Assembly: GCA_900768845.1 (NCBI GenBank)
Contig: CAAGEK010000073.1
Span: 10,438 to 74,437, forward strand
DNA: 64,000 bases
Direction of reading: 5' to 3'
Source: Alphaproteobacteria bacterium
GTDB lineage: Bacteria > Pseudomonadota > Alphaproteobacteria > CAAGCB01 > CAG-977
Position numbers and translations under genes: made by a program. The notes below the pieces were generated by a model that was given only the letters and a program-made list of their open reading frames with translations, was not told the origin of the DNA and searched no databases. Below, one piece after another: positions 44,735-53,125 of the stretch. Positions within the stretch are counted from its first letter, which is position 1; the number at the start of each line of letters is the position of its first letter.

Positions 44735-45424
44735 TTACGAAACGTCTTCAAAAACGAATTTTTTATACTCGGGAAGCCGGAGATCTTCACTGAGTGTGAA
44801 ATCAAATTCCGAAACGAAAGAAAGGACGCCGTTCGTTTTTGTGATTTTTTTCGCTCTGGCCGCACTTGATCCCGCTTTGGCTTCGACATACACCATCCGG
44901 CCGCCTTCCGCCAGCTGGGAAATCAGCGTTTCATAAGGGCGAAGCACGATGCCGCCGATGAAAATCACGTCGAACGGAGCCTGCGACGGGAAACCCGACT
45001 CCGCGGGCATATTCAAAACGGCGGCGTTGTCCGTTTCCAAACGCACCAATACGTCCTGCGCCGTTTCACACAAAGACGCATCCTGTTCCAAAGCGATGAC
45101 GGCTCTTGCCGTTTTCGCCAGCAAAGCCGCCGTATATCCCGTCCCCGCCCGAACGTTCAAAACGACGTCCCGCTCTTTCAAATCCGCGCATTGCAACAGC
45201 AACGCCTCGATCAGAGGTTCAAACAAAAACAGCCCTTCGCGAATGACGACGGGTTCGTCGGCATAAGACAACCCCTGAAGACGTTCGGGCAGAAACAATT
45301 CCCGCGGAACACTGCCCATCGCGTCCAAAATCCCGCTTTTCAAAACGCGATTCGGAATCAATTGCCCCAGAACCATATTTTTTCTGGCGGTTTCAAAATC
45401 GGAAAACGGCTGGACGTTCGGCAT
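44735..45424 (-). CDS. pcm: Protein-L-isoaspartate methyltransferase-like protein
   Basis: A 229-residue PCMT-like protein: MVLGQLIPNRVLKSGILDAM and VPRELFLPERLQGLSYAD match the family N-terminus. The SAM-binding motif I reads VLNVRAGTGYTAALLA, where functional enzymes have an acidic residue and a Gly (VLEIGTGSGY); here Asn and Arg stand at those places, so catalysis is doubtful. The start at 45424 has GGGGG before it. Its position upstream of tolC is conserved in alphaproteobacteria. Confidence 0.8.
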   Translation of the reverse strand: MPNVQPFSDFETARKNMVLGQLIPNRVLKSGILDAMGSVPRELFLPERLQGLSYADEPVVIREGLFLFEPLIEALLLQCADLKERDVVLNVRAGTGYTAALLAKTARAVIALEQDASLCETAQDVLVRLETDNAAVLNMPAESGFPSQAPFDVIFIGGIVLRPYETLISQLAEGGRMVYVEAKAGSSAARAKKITKTNGVLSFVSEFDFTLSEDLRLPEYKKFVFEDVS

Positions 45425-45515
45425 GGTTTCCCCCTGAAAAATATCGGATTTCAACGATTATACAGACCGTTTGAACCGGAATAAAGACGAAGTGCAAATT
45501 TTTTTCATTTTTTTA

Positions 45516-45544
45516 TTGACGGCGAAAAAAATCGTATGTATAAA
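45516..45544 (+). promoter_or_regulatory. Promoter of the tRNA pair
   Basis: TTGACG (45516-45521), a 17-base spacer and TATAAA (45539-45544), 39 bases before tRNA-Cys. Confidence 0.75.
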
Positions 45545-45583
45545 CATCTTGTCTTGAGCGGGATCGCTTGAGAGAACGGCTGA

Positions 45584-45657
45584 GGCCGAGTGGCAGAGTG
45601 GTTATGCAGAGGACTGCAAATCCTTCTATATCGGTTCGATTCCGGTCTCGGCCTCCA
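45584..45657 (+). tRNA. tRNA-Cys (anticodon GCA)
   Basis: Acceptor arms ggccgag and ctcggcc, anticodon loop ctGCAaa with arms aggga-type pairing (gagga/tcctt), T-loop ggttcgattcc and an encoded CCA at 45655-45657. 74 bases with CCA. Confidence 0.95.
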
Positions 45658-45665
45658 ACGTTCAT

Positions 45666-45740
45666 TCCGGAGTAGCTCAGCGGTAGAGCAATCGGCTGTT
45701 AACCGATCGGCCGGGGGTTCGAATCCCTCCTCCGGAGCCA
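45666..45740 (+). tRNA. tRNA-Asn (anticodon GTT)
   Basis: Acceptor arms tccggag and ctccgga, D arm gctcagcggtagagc, anticodon stem atcgg/ccgat around ctGTTaa, T-loop ggttcgaatcc and an encoded CCA. It lies 8 bases after tRNA-Cys and is cotranscribed. Confidence 0.97.
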
Positions 45741-45743
45741 TTT

Positions 45744-45774
45744 AAAAAGACCTGATATATATCAGGTCTTTTTT
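45744..45774 (+). terminator. Terminator of the tRNA operon
   Basis: aaaaagacctgat pairs with atcaggtcttttt, followed by T. It is nearly palindromic, so also usable from the other strand. Confidence 0.85.
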
Positions 45775-45812
45775 ATTGCAAAAAACAATCCGTTTCACGG
45801 GACTGGAACGTC

Positions 45813-46289
45813 ATGCAAAAAACAAACGCCCTTCGATTGCTGGATCAGGCGAAAATCAACTATCAGGCTTTTGAATACGACATTTCCGATTCAAAAATAG
45901 ACGCCCTGTCCGTCGCACGGAAAATAGGACGTTCTCCCGACGAGATTTTCAAAACGCTGGTGACGGTATCGTCATCCAAGGAACATTTCGTCTTTGTCAT
46001 CCCCGCGTCGCTCGAATTGGATTTAAAGGCGGCGGCAATCGCGGCGAAACAGAAACGCATTGAAATGTTGCCGTCCAAAGAATTGTTGGGACTGACGGGA
46101 TACGTTCACGGGGGATGCTCTCCCGTCGGGATGAAAAAAGCATTCCCCGTTTTTATCGACGAAACGGCGGTTCTGTTTGATGCGATTTTTATCAGCGGCG
46201 GGAAAATCGGCCTGAACATAGCCGTTTCCCCCGACGACCTGTCCCGTTTCCTGAATGCGCCGTTCGCCGCCCTGACAAAAAATCAATAA
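45813..46289 (+). CDS. ybaK: Cys-tRNA(Pro) deacylase YbaK/EbsC
   Basis: A 158-residue YbaK-fold protein. The conserved Lys is in SPDEIFKTLVTV, the substrate loop is GYVHGGCSPVGMKKAFPVFI and the sheet end GGKIGLNIAVSPDDL. It clears Cys mischarged on tRNA-Pro. The SD is weak (GGAACG). It ends 7 bases inside the convergent DsbD-like gene. Its place next to tRNA-Cys is probably chance. Confidence 0.92.
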   Translation: MQKTNALRLLDQAKINYQAFEYDISDSKIDALSVARKIGRSPDEIFKTLVTVSSSKEHFVFVIPASLELDLKAAAIAAKQKRIEMLPSKELLGLTGYVHGGCSPVGMKKAFPVFIDETAVLFDAIFISGGKIGLNIAVSPDDLSRFLNAPFAALTKNQ

Positions 46290-48844
46290 GGGGAGAAACG
46301 GAACATTTCCGATGCAACGATGCCGGCCGTAATCGGACGCAATATGCTCGGCAACAACATCCCTTGAGGCGCGGACGGTCCGAAAATCAAATTCATCGGC
46401 AAAGAATACGTCCCCGAATTCGCCAACAATTCTTTCAGATAGGGCGTATCGTATGAAGCCGTCATAATGATCAGCTTTCCTTCGCGGATGACCAAATCCC
46501 CGCCATGCCACAACATCATCAGTTTGTTGTACTGACACGCCAGACACGCTTCTTCGGACACATTGACGAACACGGCCTTTCCGTCCTTGACGGCGTCTTC
46601 CAACACTTTTGCGTCAAACGGAGCGGCAGCGTACCCCGTAAAGCTCAGTTCGTTCGGGCGGAACGGGACGAATACCAACGCGACAAGCGTCAATCCCAAA
46701 GCCAGACGTTTTTTAATTTTTTCCGTCTTTCCGATTTTTGCGAAGACATACCAAACAACGCATATCGCCGCAGGAACGCCCAAAAACACCCACCGGCCGC
46801 TTTCGGAACCGACGATAATCCACAACAAAAACGCATGGACATACGCCTGAAGGAACAACAGCGGCGATAAAAGGCGAATTTTGCGAACCGGCAACTCCGC
46901 CGCACGCAGGAAACAGGGCAAAACCGCCAAAAACGGCAGGGCAAGACCCAAAGCGAAACATACGCCGTAAATCACGGGGTTGGGTTTTACCAAATCATAC
47001 AAATTGAAATACATTCCCAGCATCGGGGAAAACAGCGACAGCACGCCGGCGGAAAACGCCACAAGGAATCCCGCCCGTTCACGGGGCGTTTCGATTTCGG
47101 CTTTGACAAAAAGCTTTGAAAAACGCGCCGTCCGTTCTTCGACTTTTTTATCATCGAACAATTCCTTCATCCACGCGGGCGCGGTCAGAAACACGGCCGT
47201 CAGGAACACGTTGAAAAGCGGCGATCCCAGCTGACGCCCCCAAACGAATTTCAATGACGGGCACAAAACGAACACGATGAACAGTCCGGCACTCAACAAA
47301 ACCAGAAACAGCAACAATCCGCGCAACAGACCGCGTGCGAACAACAATGTTTTTTCGGGCGATTTATTCCTGATGAACAGCATCTGGTACAAAAACAGGC
47401 TGAGCATCATATAAAACGGCGTCATAAAGTTGAACAAGATCCCCGTGAAAAAGGATTTGACCATTCGCATCAACGACGTTACGTCTTCGTCCGGATTGAA
47501 TGCGTCACGGACGGACAATTTCAGCGGAAAAGCCGAAGCCCTGTTCAAATTGAAAGTCGTCAAAACCAAATCCGCCTGTCCGATTTCCCGCAAACGTTCG
47601 GGATTTAAGACTTTCGACCGGAACAGCGCATAACCGTCGTTCCCGACATAGAACGGTTTTTCAAATTTCAACCCGCTCGTATTCGCGATATGCAACGCCG
47701 GAATATCCAAATTCGCGACGGGGATTTTAAATTTTGCGAAAAGATAGACGTTCCCGTCCGTTCCTTCTTTGAACCCCGCGCTGTTCAATTCCAATCCGGA
47801 CAGTCCGGCGGAAGGGACGTTCAACAAAGCCTCTCTCAGCGACGGACACACGGGCGTTTCCAAAAACGGATCGGCCGTAAAGGAATATTTCAAAGGAGCG
47901 GTCGTTTCCGTGCGGCACTCTCCGCCTTCTTCGCAAACGTCCATCGTTACGGACAACGACAAATCCGCCGCTTCGCCCGCCTTATTGAATTCGACCTGAA
48001 ACGGGAACAGGATTTTGCCGGCATAACCGTACGCCCTGTTTCCTTTGACGTTGAAAATCGAAGTCAGCGGATATTCCAACGGCAGGATTTTCAAATTCGT
48101 CGACGTTTCGCCCGCCAAAGAAACGGGAATGAAGGGTTGTCCTTCGACCTGACGCAAGATCCGGTATCCCGGCGACATCAGGGCGATTAACGCCATCGTC
48201 ACTTTTTTGCCGTCTTTGCGGTAGAGTTTGTCTTCCGACAGATTCGCGCACGCGGCCAACCTGAATTGGCCGTAAGGAGTCGTATAAATTTCGGAATAAA
48301 ACCTGTCGTCGTCGAATTCTTTGAGAAAATCGTCAAGACTGTGTTCGTTGAACACCAAATAACGGATGTTTTTCCATGTCCCCTTGTCGTCCGGATCAAT
48401 CATGTATTCGGTTTTCCCCGGATATTTTTTCAAAATCCCCTGATTGATTTCGTCAACCGTCCGGTAATAGCCGGCTTCCCAAGATTTCAACTTTCCTTTC
48501 AAATCGGAAAACAGGGAAACCAATCCGCCTTCGTCGTCCAAACGCATCAATTCTTGAATGATTGCCCCGTCCGTGACGTTCCGTTTTTTGTTTTCGACGT
48601 AGAAATTCCACAAAAAACTCATCTTTTCCGAAAAAGAAAGCTTTTTATATTCCGTCATTTCCTTTTCGGTCAGCGGCCTCGGCGCGACATAAGGGGTGAT
48701 CGGCGTCACCTCCGCGGAAACCGCCTTCGATTCGGCGGGCTTGCCTTCCTGTTGTTTTTGTACGGCGCAGAACGCCTCTCCCGACAAGGCGAACAAGCAC
48801 AAAATCCCTAAAAAAAACGCTTTTAAACAAGGAATCTTTTTCAT
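46283..48844 (-). CDS. DsbD/ScsB-like membrane protein with atypical redox sites
   Basis: An 853-residue protein. A signal peptide is followed by an unusual region of about 200 residues without a known domain, then a DsbD-alpha-like beta region (about 260-440), about eight membrane segments (about 450-700) and a C-terminal thioredoxin-like part with the motif EACLACQYNKLM. In DsbD and ScsB the membrane part carries two cysteines in TPC motifs; here the matching places read NFMTPFYMML and LSLFSPMLGM, without cysteine. Electron transfer across the membrane by the usual route is therefore unlikely, although the thioredoxin-like CxxC is kept. Assignment rests on layout and the CxxC context. Confidence 0.65.
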   Translation of the reverse strand: MKKIPCLKAFFLGILCLFALSGEAFCAVQKQQEGKPAESKAVSAEVTPITPYVAPRPLTEKEMTEYKKLSFSEKMSFLWNFYVENKKRNVTDGAIIQELMRLDDEGGLVSLFSDLKGKLKSWEAGYYRTVDEINQGILKKYPGKTEYMIDPDDKGTWKNIRYLVFNEHSLDDFLKEFDDDRFYSEIYTTPYGQFRLAACANLSEDKLYRKDGKKVTMALIALMSPGYRILRQVEGQPFIPVSLAGETSTNLKILPLEYPLTSIFNVKGNRAYGYAGKILFPFQVEFNKAGEAADLSLSVTMDVCEEGGECRTETTAPLKYSFTADPFLETPVCPSLREALLNVPSAGLSGLELNSAGFKEGTDGNVYLFAKFKIPVANLDIPALHIANTSGLKFEKPFYVGNDGYALFRSKVLNPERLREIGQADLVLTTFNLNRASAFPLKLSVRDAFNPDEDVTSLMRMVKSFFTGILFNFMTPFYMMLSLFLYQMLFIRNKSPEKTLLFARGLLRGLLLFLVLLSAGLFIVFVLCPSLKFVWGRQLGSPLFNVFLTAVFLTAPAWMKELFDDKKVEERTARFSKLFVKAEIETPRERAGFLVAFSAGVLSLFSPMLGMYFNLYDLVKPNPVIYGVCFALGLALPFLAVLPCFLRAAELPVRKIRLLSPLLFLQAYVHAFLLWIIVGSESGRWVFLGVPAAICVVWYVFAKIGKTEKIKKRLALGLTLVALVFVPFRPNELSFTGYAAAPFDAKVLEDAVKDGKAVFVNVSEEACLACQYNKLMMLWHGGDLVIREGKLIIMTASYDTPYLKELLANSGTYSLPMNLIFGPSAPQGMLLPSILRPITAGIVASEMFRFSPY

Positions 48845-48941
48845 TTTCAGTTTCCTTTAATTTTTTATGTTTTATTGTAGCTAAAGAGGATACCATATAA
48901 ATCGCGTTTTGGCTTTAAAATAAATAGTAGCAGGTGGGGAA

Positions 48942-49496
48942 ATGCCATTTTTAAACGGCCGGTGTCTGGTTGCAATGCCGGGGATTGCGGATGACCGCTT
49001 TGAACAGGCAGTCATTTACGTTTGTGCGCACACACGGGAAGGGGCGATGGGATTGACGATCAACCGCCCGATAAAGGAAATTTCCTTTAACAACCTTTTG
49101 TCCCAACTGAATATGGAACCGATGAGCGCGCCGGAACTGCCGCCCGTTCTGGCGGGGGGACCCGTCGACGTCGTTCGCGGTTTCGTATTGCATTCCCCCG
49201 AATATGTGCGAGAAGCGACTTTGCCGATGGGCGATCTGACTTCGCTGACCGTGACGACGGAAGTCATTCGCGATATTTCAAAGGGAGCCGGCCCCCGACG
49301 GTATTTGGTCACGCTGGGCTACGCATCATGGGAAGCCGGACAGTTGGAAGACGAGATAAAGCAAAACGCTTGGCTGGCCGTTGACGCGTCGGACGATTTG
49401 CTGTTTGAACAGCCGATGGGTCAAAGGTGGAAAAACGCCCTCAAAAAACTGGGGATTGATCCGATGAATCTCTCCTTGCTTCAAGGCAAGGCGTAA
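48942..49496 (+). CDS. yqgE: YqgE/AlgH family protein (UPF0301)
   Basis: A 184-residue protein: GRCLVAMPGIADDRFEQAVIYVCAHTREGAMGL at the start in two overlapping motifs, then LAGGPVDVVRGFVLHS and VTLGYASWEAGQLEDEI, all family hallmarks. The biochemical role is unsettled. AGGTGGGG lies before the ATG. Confidence 0.93.
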   Translation: MPFLNGRCLVAMPGIADDRFEQAVIYVCAHTREGAMGLTINRPIKEISFNNLLSQLNMEPMSAPELPPVLAGGPVDVVRGFVLHSPEYVREATLPMGDLTSLTVTTEVIRDISKGAGPRRYLVTLGYASWEAGQLEDEIKQNAWLAVDASDDLLFEQPMGQRWKNALKKLGIDPMNLSLLQGKA

Positions 49497-49678
49497 CGCC
49501 GCTTACCTGTAAAGAAAACACGGCAGACTTTTCCCGTCCGCAAACACCGGTTGCCAACCGGCCGGAAAAGTTTTTTGACGCCGCCAACGTTCCCCTTCTC
49601 CGTCCCCCGCCCGTCAGGGATGCCGGAATCCGGCAAAGCCTTCCCGCCGGCGGAAGTACGACCGCTACCGGAAAAGGA

Positions 49679-49713
49679 AAGCCGCACCTTCCGGAAAGGA
49701 ACGGGTGCGGCTT
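49679..49713. terminator. Terminator between yqgE and the nuclease-like gene
   Basis: aagccgcacc pairs with gggtgcggctt around a 14-base loop between convergent genes. Confidence 0.65.
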
Positions 49714-49738
49714 CGGTTTTCACAGCAACGGATCCGGT

Positions 49739-50710
49739 TCAATCCGCCACTTGCATATCGATCATGTATCGGGACAGATTTTCGTTTCCGATGAAACAAT
49801 CCCCCTTGTCTTCGCCCTCAAGTATGCGACAACGGACGTAAACGTTATTCGCCCGCCGCGACAAAATCCGGTACGCTTCGGCACTCCTTCCGGAACGCAA
49901 TCTCATCCCTTTCAACCGGATAAGCCGTCCTGCGATTTTCAAAGCGTCCCCGCCCGCGACTTCGGCCGTTCCTTCGAGCCGCACGACTTTGGGCGCGTTC
50001 GCTTCCGCCCTGCGTTGCTGTTGTGCCGTTTCACGGATAACACCGTCCAGCATTTTATCCAACATCTCCGCCCTGTTTTCCGCATAGGTCGGCGGCATTA
50101 CGACAGGAGCGGCCGGAGTTTCCGACTCATCCGCCCGTTTCATTATGGCAGACGCGGCCGGAGTTTCCGGTTCATCCTCCCGTTCTCTCTGCGCGACAAC
50201 GGGACGCGGCCTTTCCGCCAGCCGAGCCGTAACGGGATGAGTGCGTTCGCGTTGCTTGAATTTATTGTTTTCGGGCATGAAACCCTGACGCTCCGCCTTT
50301 TCATCCTTGTTTCCCGATCCGGTTTCCGCCACCGCGAAAGCAGGCTCCGGCGGCGTTTCGGGCTTTTCGGCCGCGGGCTTCCTGCCCCATTTTACGGCGG
50401 TTTGACGTTCCGGAGCGGCAGGAGCCGTTTCTTTTTGCCGTTCCGTTCCGGTTAAGTTCGCAACGACGCCGGACGCCGCTTTTTTCGTCCGGAAAGCGAA
50501 TTCGTCAACGCGGACGGACACGGCCGGAACAAAGGTTTCCTTCCACCATTGCGGCAGTTTTTGAGGGGGAACGCCGCACAAATAAAACACTCCGACGGCG
50601 ATTCCCGCCAAAGCCAGCAGATAATGCGGCTTTTTTATCAGCGTTTTACACAGCCGCATCCCGTCCGCGAACAGGGAAAGCACGCCTTTAAGATACCTGT
50701 CCAACCTCAT
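49739..50710 (-). CDS. Membrane-anchored protein with SNase-like C-terminus
   Basis: A 323-residue protein: one N-terminal membrane segment (PHYLLALAGIAVGVFYLCGV), a long proline/arginine/glutamate-rich linker (about 85-225), and a C-terminal OB-type domain (about 240-320; LEGTAEVAGGDALKIAGRLI, LRSGRSAEAYRILSRRA, VRCRI) resembling staphylococcal nuclease folds. The Arg and Glu of active SNase are not clearly in place, so it may be non-catalytic. It follows metG by 21 bases on the same strand. Confidence 0.55.
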   Translation of the reverse strand: MRLDRYLKGVLSLFADGMRLCKTLIKKPHYLLALAGIAVGVFYLCGVPPQKLPQWWKETFVPAVSVRVDEFAFRTKKAASGVVANLTGTERQKETAPAAPERQTAVKWGRKPAAEKPETPPEPAFAVAETGSGNKDEKAERQGFMPENNKFKQRERTHPVTARLAERPRPVVAQREREDEPETPAASAIMKRADESETPAAPVVMPPTYAENRAEMLDKMLDGVIRETAQQQRRAEANAPKVVRLEGTAEVAGGDALKIAGRLIRLKGMRLRSGRSAEAYRILSRRANNVYVRCRILEGEDKGDCFIGNENLSRYMIDMQVAD

Positions 50711-50731
50711 TGTCCGCCCTTTCCCGCCGCT

Positions 50732-52444
50732 TTACTCTTCCGAAGGATCCGCACCGTAACGTTCGCACAATTCGGCGACGGTTTCGGGCGCAATCTTGTT
50801 AAACAGCGGCTTTTCGGGAACATTAAAGGCATGGCCGGCTTTTAAAGTCTGCAACGCCTCGGAAACATCGCCGTCAATCCACGCCAAATCGTGCGTACCG
50901 GCGTTCAGATTCAACAACGCCAGCATTTCCTTCGACGCGTTCGGAATGACGGGAGCGGACAAAACGGCATATACGCGAATCAGGTTTATCGCCAAACGCA
51001 AAATCGCCGCCGCCCGTGCGCGGTCTTCCTTAATCACCGTCCAAGGAGCCGCCGCCGTCAGATAATTGTTGCCCTCGACCCAAATGGCGCGCAGTTCAAC
51101 CATCGCTTTGCGAAATTCCATGGCTTGCATATATTTCGTATAATCGGCGATGCGTCCGGAAAGGGTTTTAACGAAATCGCGTTCCAAATCGCCCCATTCG
51201 CCGCCTTCGGGGACGGCGGGAGAAAACTTGGAAGCCGTCATTTTCAAAACACGGTTGACAAAGTTCCCCAAAACGTCGTTCAGGTCTTTGTTCACCATGC
51301 CGGCGAAAGACGGGAAAGTGAAACTGGAATCCGAATTTTCCGGAGCGTTCGCCATCAGCCAATAACGCCAGTAATCGGCGGAAAACTCTTCCAAAGCCTG
51401 ATTCGTAAAGATTCCCCGTTTCTGGCTGGTCGAGAACTTGCCGCCGTAAAAAGTCAGCCAGTTGAACCCTTTGATATAATCGACCTTTTTCCAGTTTTCG
51501 CCCGATCCCAACAACGTGGCGGGGAACATGATTGTGTGGAACGGAATGTTGTCTTTGGCCATAAATTCGACATAACGCACGTCTTTGGCGTCATACCACC
51601 ACGATTTCCAATCGCGGCCGTCGGGATCTTTATCCGCCCATTCGCGGGTTGCGGCGATGTATTCGATCGGCGCGTCGAACCACACATAAAACACCTTGCC
51701 GTCAAATCCGTCCATCGGAACGGGGATGCCCCATTTCAAATCGCGGGTGATGCACCGTTCGCGCAATCCTTCTTTCAACCACTTGCGCGCAATCGACGTA
51801 ACGACGACGGGCCATTCGGCTTCGTGTTCGTCAATGAAAGCGGACACTTTCTTTTCCAAAGAAGGCAGGTTCAAAAACAGATGCTTGCTGTCGCGGATTT
51901 CCAGATTCGAGCTGCCGGAAACGGCGGAACGCGGATTGACCAAATCGGTCGGATCGAGAACGCGGGTGCAATTTTCGCATTGATCGCCTCTGGCCGCTTC
52001 GTAACCGCAATGCGGACACGTCCCGACGATGTAACGGTCCGGCAGGAAACGGCCGTCGTCGACGGAATAGACCTGTTTAATCGTGCGTTCCTCGATAAAA
52101 CCGTTTTCCATCAGCTTGTTGCAAAAATGCTGGGTCAGCGCGGTGTTTTGTTCCGAAGACGACCGTCCGAAATGATCGAACGAAAGGGAAAAGTTTTCAT
52201 AAATCGATTTTTGAATTTCATGCTGTTCGGCGCAAAACGTTTCGACGTCCTGATTTTTTTCCAAAGCGGCCAGCTCGGCGGGCGTCCCGTGTTCGTCCGT
52301 GGCGCAAATAAACAGGACGTCCTCCCCCTTTTGGCGCAAAAAGCGTGCATAAACATCCGCGGGCAACATGGATCCGACCAAATTCCCCAAATGCTTGATG
52401 CCGTTGATATAAGGAAGCGCGCTTGTAATCAGATACCGAGTCAT
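50732..52444 (-). CDS. metG: Methionyl-tRNA synthetase
   Basis: A 570-residue class I synthetase: HIGH site YINGIKHLGNLVGSMLP, a four-cysteine zinc knuckle (CPHCGYEAARGDQCENC), the KMSKS site in the variant form FSTSQKRGIF, and an anticodon domain. No C-terminal tRNA-binding extension is present. The length is that of alphaproteobacterial MetRS. Confidence 0.95.
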   Translation of the reverse strand: MTRYLITSALPYINGIKHLGNLVGSMLPADVYARFLRQKGEDVLFICATDEHGTPAELAALEKNQDVETFCAEQHEIQKSIYENFSLSFDHFGRSSSEQNTALTQHFCNKLMENGFIEERTIKQVYSVDDGRFLPDRYIVGTCPHCGYEAARGDQCENCTRVLDPTDLVNPRSAVSGSSNLEIRDSKHLFLNLPSLEKKVSAFIDEHEAEWPVVVTSIARKWLKEGLRERCITRDLKWGIPVPMDGFDGKVFYVWFDAPIEYIAATREWADKDPDGRDWKSWWYDAKDVRYVEFMAKDNIPFHTIMFPATLLGSGENWKKVDYIKGFNWLTFYGGKFSTSQKRGIFTNQALEEFSADYWRYWLMANAPENSDSSFTFPSFAGMVNKDLNDVLGNFVNRVLKMTASKFSPAVPEGGEWGDLERDFVKTLSGRIADYTKYMQAMEFRKAMVELRAIWVEGNNYLTAAAPWTVIKEDRARAAAILRLAINLIRVYAVLSAPVIPNASKEMLALLNLNAGTHDLAWIDGDVSEALQTLKAGHAFNVPEKPLFNKIAPETVAELCERYGADPSEE

Positions 52445-52585
52445 TACCTTCTCCTTTGTAATCGGAACCGCCGCCTTTCATTCATCCGCGTCACGGTTCA
52501 AACCTTTTGAAATCCGTCGTGTCTTTTTGTATATTAAAAGAGCTTTTTAGAAAAGCCGAAAATGCGGTTTCAAACGGAAATAATC

Positions 52586-53125
52586 ATGACTATTCGCTAC
52601 AGACAGGTTCAAGCATCGGATATTAACGCAATTATGGAAATAGAATCGGATGCGTTCGCCGCCGGCGTTCGCGAAGACAAAGCCCTTTATCTGAAACGCA
52701 TCCGCGCTTTTCCGGAAGGCTTTCTGGTCGCCGAAGATACGGCATCCGGAAGAATCGCCGGTTACATTTGTTCGGAACTGTGGAACGACGGCCATCCCGT
52801 CAGCGCGCAAACTCTGGCGTTGGGGCACGATCCCGAAGAAGCGCACGATTACGGCGGCACGCTGTTTTACATCACGTCGTTCGGGACGTTGAAGGCGTAT
52901 CGCGGCAAAGGGATCGGCGCCGCCCTCTTGGACGCTTTGGAAGCGACGGTCGCGGAAAAATTCCCGAATGCGACCCGATCCGCCCTTATTGTTTCTGAAA
53001 AATGGACGGCGGCAAGGCATTTGTACGCAAAACGCGGTTTTAAGGAAAAAGGGCGCATCATTGATTTTTTCACACCCGACGGATTGCCCGCCGAAGATGC
53101 GGTTTTAATGATGAAGCCCGATTAA
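52586..53125 (+). CDS. GNAT-family N-acetyltransferase
   Basis: A 179-residue GNAT: beta-4 LFYITSFGTLKAYRGKGIG, then AALLDALEATV, and the late motif AARHLYAKRGFKEKGRI. The fold is like RimI- or arylalkylamine-type enzymes; substrate unknown. ATG at 52586 or 52562 are both possible; neither has a strong SD. It ends 4 bases inside the convergent batD. Confidence 0.8.
   Translation: MTIRYRQVQASDINAIMEIESDAFAAGVREDKALYLKRIRAFPEGFLVAEDTASGRIAGYICSELWNDGHPVSAQTLALGHDPEEAHDYGGTLFYITSFGTLKAYRGKGIGAALLDALEATVAEKFPNATRSALIVSEKWTAARHLYAKRGFKEKGRIIDFFTPDGLPAEDAVLMMKPD

Noticed and set aside
50891..52510. 539-codon open frame on the plus strand
   Set aside because: Antisense to metG; no family features.
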